The notes under the pieces were generated by a model. It had not been told where the DNA came from and ran no database searches. It was given only the letters and a program-made list of their open reading frames with translations. DNA of 64,000 bases from positions 51,225,164-51,289,163 of the forward strand of contig OY754337.1 in NCBI GenBank assembly GCA_963573305.1. Reading direction: 5' to 3'. Below, piece by piece: positions 11,299 to 22,183 of the stretch. Position numbers and translations under genes: made by a program. Within the stretch, counting starts at the first letter, position 1. The number at the start of each line of letters is the position of its first letter. Source of the DNA: Pyrrhosoma nymphula. Taxonomy: Eukaryota; Arthropoda; Insecta; Odonata; Coenagrionidae.

Positions 11299-11416
11299 TG
11301 TTATTTTATGTATCCTATAACGGCACCGAATCGTGAAGAAAGCATCAACTTGGCTACATCACAGGTCGTGTAATCACACATAATCTCAAATAAAATTTCG
11401 TATTTCTGTTATTACG
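11299..11416 (+). repeat. Direct repeat, copy 2
   Basis: Second copy, with CCTATAACGGCACCGA at 11314-11329 and the same order of words as copy 1 through to the TTACGG end. Confidence 0.5.
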
Positions 11417-12195
11417 GTGATCTATATCTAGGTTAAGTGAAAATCCTCTTCGTTTTTGTACAGGTAAAGGGCCATATCTCGTTGCAGTTCATCTCATTAT
11501 ACGTCCTAACTCTCTTCAAGCCGTCCTTTAAGCCTATTTTCTTTCTTCTCATTCCCCATCTACCGAACTTTTTCCTCTCTTCCACGACCTGCAGAATCTT
11601 TTTACCCCTCTTAACCTGTTCCTACTACCACCTCCCAATCTTCTCCAGTCTTCCTTTCCACCCATTGCACTTCTCCCAACTCTTCACTGCACCCAAAACT
11701 AAAACGCAAACTACAGCCTATTATCCTTCTCTTTTCCCATAAATTCACATTTCTGCACTGTACAAAGTTTTTAATTTAATTTTATTTAATTTTGTTTAAA
11801 CAATTTATACATTCCATTTTCGTAAGGCAATGTAGTTCGATGGGATATATTTCCATACTTAGTATTGAATTTGAATACCTAATTGAAATCATGCAAATGA
11901 AAATCATTATTAAAATAAACAAGCACCAGTAGTTACAGGGAATACAAGATTTAAATTTGCAAGAATACCTCTGTGGAGAACTCTTTTTACCATATTTTTA
12001 TAACAGTTTCTTTTATTTTCGCACAATACCTCTGAGTCCTTTCTATATTAAATTAATTGTTTTAAGAGAACATAACTCATTTTCCTTTCAACATATTTGT
12101 TATTAGTTTTGGTATTACACAATTCCTTTCTTTAGTACTACAACAACATTCTACACTTTCTTTGTAGTTTTCATCATCATGGTATTAACATATCA

Positions 12196-12444
12196 TTATT
12201 TCTTTGAGAAGGTATTTGGGTAACAGTATGTAACTACTATTATACAATGATTATGCATCCAATCTGTCATTACAGTGATAAAGGATTTATTATGCACTTT
12301 TATGGCGTTTATTTTCATCATATAGCATTGAGATGCAAACTCCCAAGCTTCAATACCATATCTAACATGTGCTTCAAATAAAGAAAAATAGGCAATTCTT
12401 CTGGTACAAATTGGGAAGCGCTGGATGTTATTTTTAAATCTCAT
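12196..12444 (-). pseudogene. LINE C-terminal fragment
   Basis: An 82-codon minus-strand frame contains RRIAYFSLFEAHVRYGIEAWEF followed by KINAIKVHNKSFITVM. This is the pattern of the region after the RT domain in Jockey-group LINEs, where an A-Y-x-S-L-F-x-x-H-x-x-Y-G-I-x-x-W segment precedes a K-x-x-x-I-x-x-x-Q/H-K-x-x-I segment. There is no RT catalytic part. It differs from the family at 9308-10503, which has ALVRPH at this place. A small, dead fragment. Confidence 0.5.
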
Positions 12445-12632
12445 TACCGTGTATCTTTATCAAATTTGCAATCCACATTAAACTCACTAATTTGTATTGG
12501 TATAACGTCGAAATCTGATTCGATACCAAGATGGGGGAAAACACGGTTTTGGTAAATTGACGGAAGGGAGAGGAAGCGAGGGGAATATGGAATAGGAGGA
12601 AGAGGAAGAAGAGAGACGGAGAAAGTCAGAGG

Positions 12633-13118
12633 TCAAAGAGAATCCTTAAGAATGGCAGGGAAGATAGAGAGGGAACGTGTGTGAGTGAAGAAATCGGCGG
12701 TGTCAGAGGAAATGGGACCCGGATGAATGAGTAATGGTTCAGGAGTAGATTTCGGGTCGGGATACGCGTGATTCGGCGCTGGCTCGAGGAAGTTTGAGTG
12801 GTAGGTTTTAAAGGATGAGGGGGTAAGAGGGATGGATAGCTCCACGAGGGTCAAAGTGGCGGCATCCGGAAGCGTTTTTACCTTCCCAACACGCCAAAGG
12901 GACTTGGAAATTAAGCGCCACCCTCGGAACCACGAATTCCTGTCGTCGCCCGTGTGATGGATGCATCCGTCATCACTTTCCCAGTTCGCTCGAAATCCCG
13001 GTTGAAAACTCTCTGAGTTTTCTAGTTTGGATTGGTTCTCGGAAATTTTCCTTCTCGGAAAGGAATCCGCAAAGGGATGAATCTCACATCTGCGGCATGT
13101 GCTGGAGGAAGATTTCAT
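12633..13118 (-). CDS. Hypothetical 161-codon open frame
   Basis: The frame begins at an ATG (13116-13118) and runs to a stop at 12633. It lies in a stretch distinctly richer in GC than its surroundings. The translation has no transmembrane segment, no Cys/His cluster beyond a single early CRRCEIH, and is rich in Ser and Pro (for example a PAPNHAYPDPKSTPEPLL segment). I do not recognise it. The ATG sits at the very edge of a LINE 3' fragment (from about 13117), which argues against a normal promoter and leader. It may be a chance frame in GC-rich repeat DNA; low confidence as a gene. Confidence 0.15.
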   Translation of the reverse strand: MKSSSSTCRRCEIHPFADSFPRRKISENQSKLENSESFQPGFRANWESDDGCIHHTGDDRNSWFRGWRLISKSLWRVGKVKTLPDAATLTLVELSIPLTPSSFKTYHSNFLEPAPNHAYPDPKSTPEPLLIHPGPISSDTADFFTHTRSLSIFPAILKDSL

Positions 13119-13190
13119 CTAAATACTACCCTGCGAGCCGCCACAGAGGCGTGTGGTAGGGAGTGTTGGGGCAACAGCCAAAGAAAGGGG
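13117..13190 (-). mobile_element. LINE 3' end fragment
   Basis: Closely resembles 9210-9275: CATCTAAATACTACCCTGCG, GCCGCC, an AGGCGTGTGG core and a GTGTTGGGGCAACAGCC end. It is the last part of the 3' untranslated region of the same LINE family in the same orientation. No coding part is attached. Confidence 0.65.
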
Positions 13191-13800
13191 GGAGGGGTAT
13201 TTTCATGCGTCCAGGCATTTGTTCATTTAAGCCTATAGATTTTTTCCTTGTAAATTGTTCATCTGAAGAATGTTTTGTTGTCTTAATTTTAATGAAAGAC
13301 TTTTTGGGGTAACTGAGTTGGGGTAACTGCTTCAGTTTCATATGGGTTGGAAAGTTTTGTCTTTAAACTTGAATTGAAACAAACACATTTCCTATTCATT
13401 CGCAGGTTTCAGCGGCGTTGATCAGATGATGCCAACTTTTTTTGGGTTGCGTCCATGTATGTTGTTTAGAAGCACAACTGTTTCGTCAGCTATCCTGCAG
13501 ACGTCCTCAGGTGGAGACTGTCGAGAATTATGGAATGGTAAGTTAAAAGATGGGTAAAATTTATACTCTTTGTAGCACAAATATGAAAATGTGATATTTA
13601 AATTATTTTAAAGAGAAACCTAATTTAATTCATGGTTTCGCTATGCGGCTGAGTTACTCGTTGCTCTGGGACAAATAGTGCATGAATGACAGTACACTTC
13701 TTACGAAAGAATCACACCAACACTATATTTATACAGTGGGAGGGGTTAATATAAAGGAGTCAGATGAAGTCAGTTACCTGGAAACCACTGTTTCTTCAGC

Positions 13801-14482
13801 CGAAGCGTGAGGGAAACACTTGCGAAACATTTGCGGCGCTGCATTGAAGAGACTATGATATATCAATCGAATGGTGGGAAGGTCTTCAGATGAAAAAGTG
13901 AAAGAGAGATGCCAATTTGCTCTGGTTATGCCTTATCTCAAATACGACGTGATCGCATGGGTCTCTGCGGAGAAAGATTTGTTTCGGGAAGTAAATAAAA
14001 TACAAAGGAAACCCGCACGCTTCCTCAGAAACTTCTACGATAGAAACGTGCGTGCATATAGAAGTAGAATCAAATAGAATCGATGGAAGGACCAAGTTGG
14101 GAGCCGTAATAGACTCGGAGGCAACACACCAACCTTAAAAATTGAAACAAAACCTGAAAAATTCAGATCAGGTTAGTTTCAGCTCAGTATGGAGGAGATT
14201 ATATTGGTCGCGCATTATATCTCTAGAACTTATAGAAGCGACAAAATACGAGAGATGCAGTGCCCAACTGATAGGTAAAAATACATCCCACGCACCATTG
14301 TTGGCAACATAGAGGAAGGCATTAAGACGGTGGTTCTCTGTAAGTTAAAACAGCTCATTCCGTCATCTCTCTTGCTATTTCGCCATGCAATTACCTCCCC
14401 TTTTCATAGCCCTCATCATCACATCCCCTGCCGCTCACCCCTCGCCCTTGCGGTGGCTTTCAGGGTAGTGTGTAGATGAAGG
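13801..14482 (+). pseudogene. Plus-strand copy of the Jockey/CR1-like LINE
   Basis: The frame 13871-14077 reads VGRSSDEKVKERCQFALVMP and then REVNKIQRKPARFLRNFYDR, matching the region before and after the break in the minus-strand LINE at 9646-9780. Downstream, at about 14240-14300, an RDRQNTRDAVPN-like degraded block followed by a DR-KNTSHAPL block corresponds to the C-terminal end. The 3' region ends near 14460-14482 with GGGTAGTGTGTAGATGAAG, the same tail as the other copies. Multiple frameshifts; a 5'-truncated dead copy. Confidence 0.7.
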
Positions 14483-14580
14483 GTGCCGAATTCAAATGAA
14501 AAATCACCAACACTTCCGGAATCGAACCCAGAACCTTGGGATGAGAAGGGAGTACTCTAGCCACCTCTTGATTCCAATCA
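14483..14580 (-). repeat. tRNA-like SINE fragment
   Basis: On the minus strand this reads, in order, an A-box-like region (GGCTAGAGTACTCCC, 14550-14564) and a good B box (GGGTTCGATTCC, 14518-14529), then a GGTGATTTTTCATTTG segment. The spacing fits a tRNA-derived SINE head. It abuts the tail of the preceding LINE in opposite orientation. Confidence 0.55.
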
Positions 14581-14855
14581 CCTTCCGATAGAAATATTTG
14601 CAACCGTTAAAAAAAAACTGTGACAAACATATTATCGAGGTAAAAGGGATTTGGGCACATGTTAATGTGATTTTTTTATACTGTGAACTTGGCCCTCCTA
14701 GTTCCTATACATTCTTGCATCTTTGCCCATACATCTTGATACAAATGCTTTGAAACACATAGTTCTATTAAATTGGGAGCATATGATGCAGTGCACGTTG
14801 GTCAAATTTTACTTCCTCACATATATTTGAAGGTTTTTCTAATGCTGTAACTACA

Positions 14856-14968
14856 GTAACTTAAGTGGGATGTTGTGCACTGCATGCTGGTGTAGACCTG
14901 TTCACTGCCGGACACCCTTGAAGTGGTTTGCAGGGTACTTCTAGTTTAGATGTAGTTGTAGACGTTTT
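14856..14968 (+). mobile_element. LINE 3' end fragment
   Basis: Contains CCCTTGAAGTGGTTTGCAGG followed by GTACTTCTAGTTTAGATGTAG and a second TGTAGA-type unit. It corresponds to the 3' untranslated end of the LINE family seen at 9190-9275 and 14400-14482. No coding part was found. Confidence 0.5.
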
Positions 14969-16130
14969 AAGATTCCTGTTAATTTCTGGTGGGTAAATCT
15001 AATTCAGTTGCCATAGCGGTTTGTCCCGATGTACATTAAAACTGGCATATTTTGCCCGTCCTGTGTAAAATTAAATTGGCGGGTTTCCCAAGGAATTCAG
15101 TGGAATGTAAGATTTTTCGGCAAAAAGGAATGAGGGATAGAGGATGAGTTTTTCTTTTCTCTCTTCAAAAATATCCATGCGTGGAGAGGCTTCGCTCAAT
15201 TTTGTAGTTGTCTTTCATCGAGGGGCATAGTCTACCAGCGGGAAAGGGTTTACCCTTTTTAAAATAGGGAGGAAGTTTTTTTAATGGATTTAGCCCACGG
15301 TCAAAGATATTCATTCAAGCGGGAGGTATTAAGTTTTCGATAGGACAGGGAGCGAAGATACATGCTGATGAGATGGAGTTGAAGCTGAGAGCTTAAAGCG
15401 TGCCCTGTGGGATAAATAGCTGGATAGCCTATAGTGGGATGAGTGGGTCTGTGAAGGCGATTTTCGGGTATCTGGCAACGATAAATTTGTATTGGGGCCA
15501 TATTTATTAAAGTCGATATCTGTGTCATGCTTTTAGGTGCTATCTTCCTCCGAAGAGAGTGTGTTAAGACACTGATAGTACTCGTAGTATGGGGACTTGT
15601 AAGGAAGATTCGGTAGAGTTGAAGTGATTTGATTGGCAGGAGGTATATATAAGACCGTGAAATGTTATTTTATCGGAGCTTGACGAAAATTCTCCCAGGA
15701 AACTCGAGAATCAGTATAGTTCCAGTCATTTTCATGCTAAATTTACTCACATCCTGTGATGAATATATACGCAGTGTTTTACCAAAGATTTTTTCACGTG
15801 TTTGGAATGACGTACAAGGAGGTTGGGCAAAAATATTTATGTACTCATATTATTCATTTGTGTGGGCTAATATTTGGGTAAATTGGGGGAGTCCATTTTC
15901 CCTAGTGCACTACTTGCGTTGAAACACACCAGCGCACTTGATTTCCTTTCGTTTAGCATCCATTACATAAGTCATTTCAAACTCAAAACAGACAATATTC
16001 AAAGCAGACCGTAAGCAGAGTTCATATTCGCTAAACAAGTGATTAACTGCGATAATCACATCCGCGATTGCTGTATTTGTGTAGATTTTCAGCTAAGGTA
16101 TGGAACATGGATAGTGAAAAGTTTTGAATT

Positions 16131-16169
16131 ACTCTTTAGTAAAAAGCCTTAGCTTTTTTAGTAAAGAGT
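16131..16169. repeat. Short hairpin
   Basis: ACTCTTTAGTAAAAAGC and its near reverse complement face each other with a 4-5 base loop. A third ACTAAAGAG word follows at 16187-16195. AT-rich; its function is unknown. Confidence 0.55.
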
Positions 16170-18193
16170 TGGTAATTTAAAAATTTACTAAAGAGAAAAA
16201 GCTACATTATATATATTTTTAACAAATTTGATCATTCTGCAAAAGATTATTCGCCCGTGAATATTTTGAATCAAATGAATGTTACCTTCCAGCAGAACGT
16301 TTCTGCACACATGGTTTAATTTATCTTCGTTTGGGTTTGCTGAAGTGAGCTGGTCTGTTCCGATCTGCGCTCACCTCAACACATTGAATGAAAAGCACCC
16401 AGTGTGTAAGGAATTCCATTTTTATTCAACTACTACAACTAAGATTGAGTATTTCATTGACTATTAGTTTTCCTTCTAGTTTACCTAAAGTTCCATATTC
16501 TGTTCCCTTTTTTCTTTTTTCCGTGCGTGATTTTGGAGTAGTAAAACTTTACTTTTATTTTATTAAAATCCAAGGTTAAATCAAAGTATTTGCGAGGATG
16601 CTTGTGCCCGCTTTTTCACTTGATCGTTGACGCTGCCTCTGCAACTTCCGCATTAGCTCTCTAGCCACTTCGATTGTCGCGTAAGCCTTCTAGCTGCTAG
16701 CTGATTAGTTTTTTGTTCCCATTTTCAGAGCTCAATTGCAGAAAAACGATGAACCGTAGAAAAAATTTGCTAGGACGAAAAGTTAGATGTATACCCTCTT
16801 TTCAATAGTGTAGATGTACCTATTACTATTGACACACATAGCACCCTGCATTTTCTCATCCTCTCTATATTTCGGCCCAGGAGAACGATTCTTGACCTCG
16901 ATTGGCTACAATGGTTTCATCGATTCAAAATTTATTATTTGTCTCATCCTGTCCGCATATGATAACTATTGCGTGAAAAATGTCATTTGGAGGTCTATCA
17001 TGCGATACTTCTATAGTTTGATAATCTGTTATTATTGCGAGCGATAATCATCATGATATTTCGAGAATTGACCTCCCAGTTCTTATATATATTCTCGATT
17101 ATTACCTCTTTCCCAGACTTTTTTCTTTTGATAATGATCAAAAAAATTAAAAATTTCGCAAATGTGCGCTTCTGTACTTCTAATATATGCATTTACGTTT
17201 GGGGAAATTCATTTACCTAACGATATACTTTAATGGCTTAACTTGAGACCCATTTATATGTCTACTATGGTCACATTAATTGACATAATATCTGTATTCT
17301 CGTAATTCCATGTTTCTTACATCAGAACGAAACTATTGATCATAGAAAAAGTTCTTAATTCTGGAGGAAAATTCGGTTTTTGACGCCCTTGGCAAGGTTT
17401 GTTATTGATTCAGGCAAATCGGTTTTGTTGGAGGATTAGAATCCTCAGTTCATCGTCTCATCACGAATGCAGAAAAAAAAAAAAGTTGTCCTCCGGTAAA
17501 CTCTCAGATTGTGAAGCTTCTTGAAATATTTATGAGTGTGTACGTGTTCCGAAGTGAAGTAACTATATTTGCCGAGAGCTCATGTGGGATAATACGATCC
17601 CGAACTGTCGTGATTGATTGAATTCCAGCGTGGAAAAAGGGAACAGCATCACGTGTCTCAGGAGGAAAATCCTGTGTTATACGGTAATTATTTATGGAGT
17701 GGAGTTTTGAATAATAGCTCATCTGTATCACCGGTATATCCCTCCGGCCACTTATAGAAGGTGTGGTGGCGGAACCATCGTCACAGTATCTCTTATTTCA
17801 AGGGATTCATATTTTTTTACAATCTCATGAATATTATTAAGGCTTTTGTACTTAAACATACAGAATTATTACGGAATTCTAAATGAATAGATTTTGAATC
17901 ACAAGAACTGGAACTCAACGCGGGAAGACTTAGACTTGAAGTATCATTACTTTTTAATTATAAATGACTTTTTGATATCTTTTTATAATTATCCGTATTA
18001 GGTATTGATTTTACAATTGTGGACCGAGATATCTAATATCTCTGTACTATGCCGATATCCTTCCAATTTTATGCTGTAAAATTATTCTTTCCAACCTGCT
18101 TGTGTTCAATCCTTTTACTTTGACGCTATTCTCTGCCTAACGTTTTTTGAGGATATGAATAGCGCTAATTTTGCGACCGTTTGTCTTCTTATC

Positions 18194-18230
18194 ATGTCTC
18201 TCGAGCTAAATCTGACTTAACGAGAGACAT
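18194..18230. repeat. Short perfect hairpin
   Basis: ATGTCTCTCG at 18194-18203 is the exact reverse complement of 18221-18230, with a 17-base loop. No protein context. Confidence 0.5.
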
Positions 18231-18539
18231 ATCATGTTTAAATCTCAAATAATTATGGAACAAACATCTTTATTCATGCAAAGTTTCAAATTCACGCTTA
18301 CCTCTCCCAAGAAATAGGTAAATTGCAATTTTTGGCTTTCCTCGAAAAACGAGAGAGGGTAGTGAAACACATTGGTTTGTGACCATGCGTGACTTTGAAT
18401 TTTGTTGCCATTATTGTGGTGTCAATCAAAGTTTCCTTGCGTGCTCATATCCAGTACGTGTCATTACTCATTTGCCACATTTATTTGTCATTCCAAGTTG
18501 GCCCGACTTGATAGTGGAAGCTTTCTTTTCTCTGAATCT

Positions 18540-18603
18540 AAACTCATTAATTGCGCCCGTTACAGCCAAGTACCAGGCTGTACCGGGCACAATTAATGAG
18601 TTT
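18540..18603. repeat. 64-nt stem-loop, 26 of 28 pairs
   Basis: AAACTCATTAATTG (18540-18553) pairs perfectly with 18590-18603. After one mismatch GCCCG pairs with 84-88, after another TACAGCC (18561-18567) pairs with 18576-18582, leaving an 8-base loop AAGTACCA. The stem has two 1x1 mismatches and no bulge. The size would fit a short microRNA precursor or a mini foldback element; the sequence alone does not decide. Confidence 0.75.
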
Positions 18604-19929
18604 CATTTTCGTGGAGGAAGGTGAAACCAAGAATTGGTAATCGAAAGGGCACCTGCGGGGCAAGTCTGTAACTGGCAGAAAAAGCCGCCGATAAAGAAAT
18701 GTTATTTGTTTCCCATACGACATTTATCACAGTTGGCAAGTCAATGTACCATTTTTCAACAGTTGACATTGTAGGCAGTATTGACTCTTAAACAGGCAAC
18801 AATGGATATTTATTTTACGCACAAACCGCTTACCTATATCTTAATATGGTCGATCATCGAATAGAATGAGGACACATTTGCGCATTAGATTCACACAGAC
18901 TTCTTGCTTTAGCGTCGTTATTTGTCACTCAAGTTGCGTAGATTTTTAATTGTCCCTCTCTCACATTAAATGGAATTATTTCACCGAAAGATAAGACTCC
19001 ACCCTTCTTTTCGAGAGGCCAGGAGTATGATATATAAAATGCGGCACTTGCGAAAAAATACATTGGATAAGCTGAGCGTAATCCCACAGTCAAGTTTAAA
19101 GAACACATAGCGAACTGTAAAAATGGCAAGAATAATAAATCAGCAGTCGCGAAACGCATATTTTAAAGAGGACACCAAATCACTTCGGAAAACTCCATGC
19201 TGTTAAAATCCACTTTAAACTACAAATTAGACGTATACGGGATCCTATTTTATGTACTTAAATCAGATTAATAACATGAACAATGAGTTAGGTATAGTTA
19301 AAAGTAAAATCTTCAAAACAGTAGCTAGGTACGAGCGCTCAAAATCCAGAAAACGTGACTGAAGATATGAGGAAGAATCGAGAATGATCTAAATCCCAAG
19401 ACCAAGGTATTGATCATGGCCACTCCCAGATAAGCAACGGTGCCAACAACGGTAAACCCACCCTCAGAACACTTGGACTTCAAACTTTGGACAGCACGAA
19501 CGTGTTTACGAGAGTTTAACTGTCCATGCCGATGATGCATCCTGGAAGACCAAAATGCATGCATCAGAGTCCGAATTCTTTTGCTTTCATTGACAATTTG
19601 GGTAAATATTTAATTTAAAAGCATATTTTCACAATTTATGAGGTGTCATTGCTCAGTGCTCACGGCGTAGGTTAACTCTAAAGTGATGACAATATACGAA
19701 ATAAGATGATTAGACATGGTCCTCAAACAGCAGTACTTAAGGGAAAATGAAAGTAATTATAATGTAAATTATTTTCATAAGAGTCAACGATCATGCACCC
19801 AAATGCAAACATTCTTTCGCAAAACAGCGGTGGAGGTGGTGAAGGGAAGGTAATTCGGTTGGCCTGAGGGGCCCTGACGGGAAAGCGGCGCTACCTGCAC
19901 GATCGCCCGCCGAAGTAGACACATGAAAT

Positions 19930-20640
19930 TTCAATTGGTTATCACTATTACAATACTTATATGAGACCTACGTCCCCGAAAAATGAATGAATTCAAAGAT
20001 GAAAGATTATTGCGTTACACTTATGTTAATTGGTTTGTGCATATCTCGCCAAAACCGAGTACTGCTCCACTTCAATGGTATATTTGCCTGTCAAGGAAGA
20101 CGCATGACACCCTCCGAAATCATCATGATTTATAAAATTATAGTACACCTACTTTCTAGATAAATAACTAAATGGAATGGTAAAGGATTATTGCATGACC
20201 CATACGTTAGCTGGGCTTCGTATCATTCTCTACTATCAACTATTGCTCTACTGAAATTGTTCTACTCGACTGTCAAGGAAGACGTTTGGCATCCTTCGCT
20301 GTCATCATGATATAAAAAAAATTATCATACCAGAATTCTCGATAAGTAGGTTAATTGAATGAAGAAGGATCATTGCATGACCCGTACGTTAGTCGAACTT
20401 AGTATCATTACCCATTATCAAGTACTGCTCCGCTGAAAAAGGTATATTTACCTGTCAATAAAGGCGTATGAATGTCTCCACGGTCATCATGATTTAAAAT
20501 CCTACTGAACCTACATTCTCGCTAAATAACCGAATTCTAACATGAAAGACCGCTTCATGACGTAGGCGTTAGTTGGTCCTCATATCACTTTCAATTATCG
20601 AGTACTGTTCCTTTGGAAATGGTATATCTTTAGTTAAGAT
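19930..20640 (+). repeat. Tandem satellite, ~181-bp unit, ~4 copies
   Basis: Successive copies are marked by an ACTGCTCC/ATTGCTCT/ACTGCTCC/ACTGTTCC word at 20061, 20242, 20424 and 20604, giving spacings of 181, 182 and 180 bp. Each unit also contains a CTGTCAAGGAAGACG-type block, a TCATCATGAT block, a TCTCGATAA-type block and a CATGACCCATACGTTAG block. The copies are diverged from each other. No frame is conserved between them. Confidence 0.8.
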
Positions 20641-22183
20641 TTCGATTTTTTTATTCTTTCATGATAAGTTACAAATTTACAAAAAATAATTTTTCCAATT
20701 GTTCCATCTTGCAAGCTCTGAGATGTGAAAGAGGACTTTTTTAAAATCTACGAGTATGCATCCGTGGCGATGAAAACCCCAGTGGTTTGAAAACGCCTTT
20801 ACTGGCGTCGTATCCACCACTCTTAAACGTATAATTTCTCGCCATTGACAGCACGGCAACCTACGGCTACTTATATCTTCAAAGCTGCAAATTCCCCAGT
20901 TTACGCTTCTTTTTCAACGAGATTTCGCGATTTACCCCGGTGAACACTAAGCGTGACTGATAAAAATGAAACGCATGTGTTTACGTCATACTCAGGCATT
21001 AGAATTATGAAATTAGCATAAATTTTAGTATATTTCTCTGTAAATTCACAAATGTTTGATATTGGGTGTCTCAATTATTCAATATGATCATCTGCAAGAG
21101 CAGGAAGCACAGTTTATTTCCTCGGTCAGGGATAAATACTTTATAAAGCTCTACGTACGGTGATTTTCCATGATTCAGAGAATATTTAACATCACGAACG
21201 CCAAAGGGTTAACTGTATTGACGGATGAGCGACGCAAATTAAAATTTTCAAACCGTGATGGACGTGATCACTAAATGATGCCCGAAGCACGAAACGCTGT
21301 TGCATACGGAAGGGATAAGCCCGTAGGTAATTATGCTAAATGATTTGTGAGCTACTTTCCATTTAAAATTACTTCGTTTGCTCACGTTCGTTCGTTCCCG
21401 GCAGTGGTCACTTGCACCTGTAATTGCATAAATATATGCAATGAACGACATGTTCGCAGCATTTTGTTCATTTTTAAAGCTCCGTTATGGAAAAAGCATC
21501 CTGAAATTAAATTAATTACTTTTAGTCCTATTACAGCAACCAATGACTATAGTCTATATAGGATACAGAAATACCTTGGAGTAACTGTGATTCACAATGA
21601 GGAAAGATATACGTACTAAGTTGCGACGGGTATTTATAGAACATAGATGGCTCCCTATCCTCGATTAGGCCATCACTGAAGCTGTTTCGAAGTTATTGGT
21701 CCCGTGGCTTTCTGATAATTTAATTGTGGCACATATTCTCATTGGTCATTTGATATTGGCATAAAATATAATTATTTTCCTCTAATGGTCCTAGGGTGCA
21801 ACCCTCTAGTACTTAACTCAGAAAACGGAACCTGCCCATTAAGCTCGTGATTAGTCAGGGAAACTTTATGTTTAGCCTTTTTTTTGTCTTATTCTCTATT
21901 TGACCAAAGGCCATTTTAAGAGAGTAAAATGATATTTAAATTGAACATTTTCCTTGGACAACAGAGAAAAGAATGTGCTTTTGCAAACAAATTTTTCCAC
22001 CATAATTAGGTATTTTCAAAAATTTCAAATTTAAGTATACAGATCTTTATATGGTACTTTAACTCGCACAAGCTTGCGGAACGAAAATAGTTTTAAAATT
22101 GAATCACTATTAATTGAGATAATTAAGATTTAAATAATCGAAATTTCAAATTTTTTTACGCGGCTGCGAAACGAAATCTAGTT
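20641..22183. other. No gene seen
   Basis: AT-rich DNA. A patch at 20740-20960 is less AT-rich and directly follows the satellite. Open frames at 21248-21619 overlap on both strands and are not recognised. Around 22020-22160 are several AAATTTCAAATTT words. Confidence 0.4.

Larger units (their letters stand above)
10511..12195. other. No gene; contains a diverged direct repeat
   Basis: A 74-codon frame at 10717-10941 is not recognised. Its neighbourhood contains the direct repeat described at 10996-11105 and 11299-11416. A pyrimidine-rich strand at 11510-11740 creates an artificial open frame. The rest is AT-rich and featureless. Confidence 0.45.
14969..19929. other. No gene; AT-rich with hairpins
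   Basis: Nearly 5 kb without a recognisable gene. The open frames are short and mostly AT-driven. Noted elements are the hairpins at 16131-16169, 18194-18230 and 18540-18603 and a 12-A run at 17471. The region at 15300-15660 is somewhat purine-rich on the plus strand. A GC-richer patch at 19830-19920 shows no frame of note. Confidence 0.45.

Noticed and set aside
19930..20640. CRISPR array
   Set aside because: The repeat unit is about 181 bp, contiguous and diverged, with no short identical repeats and unique spacers; a eukaryotic satellite.
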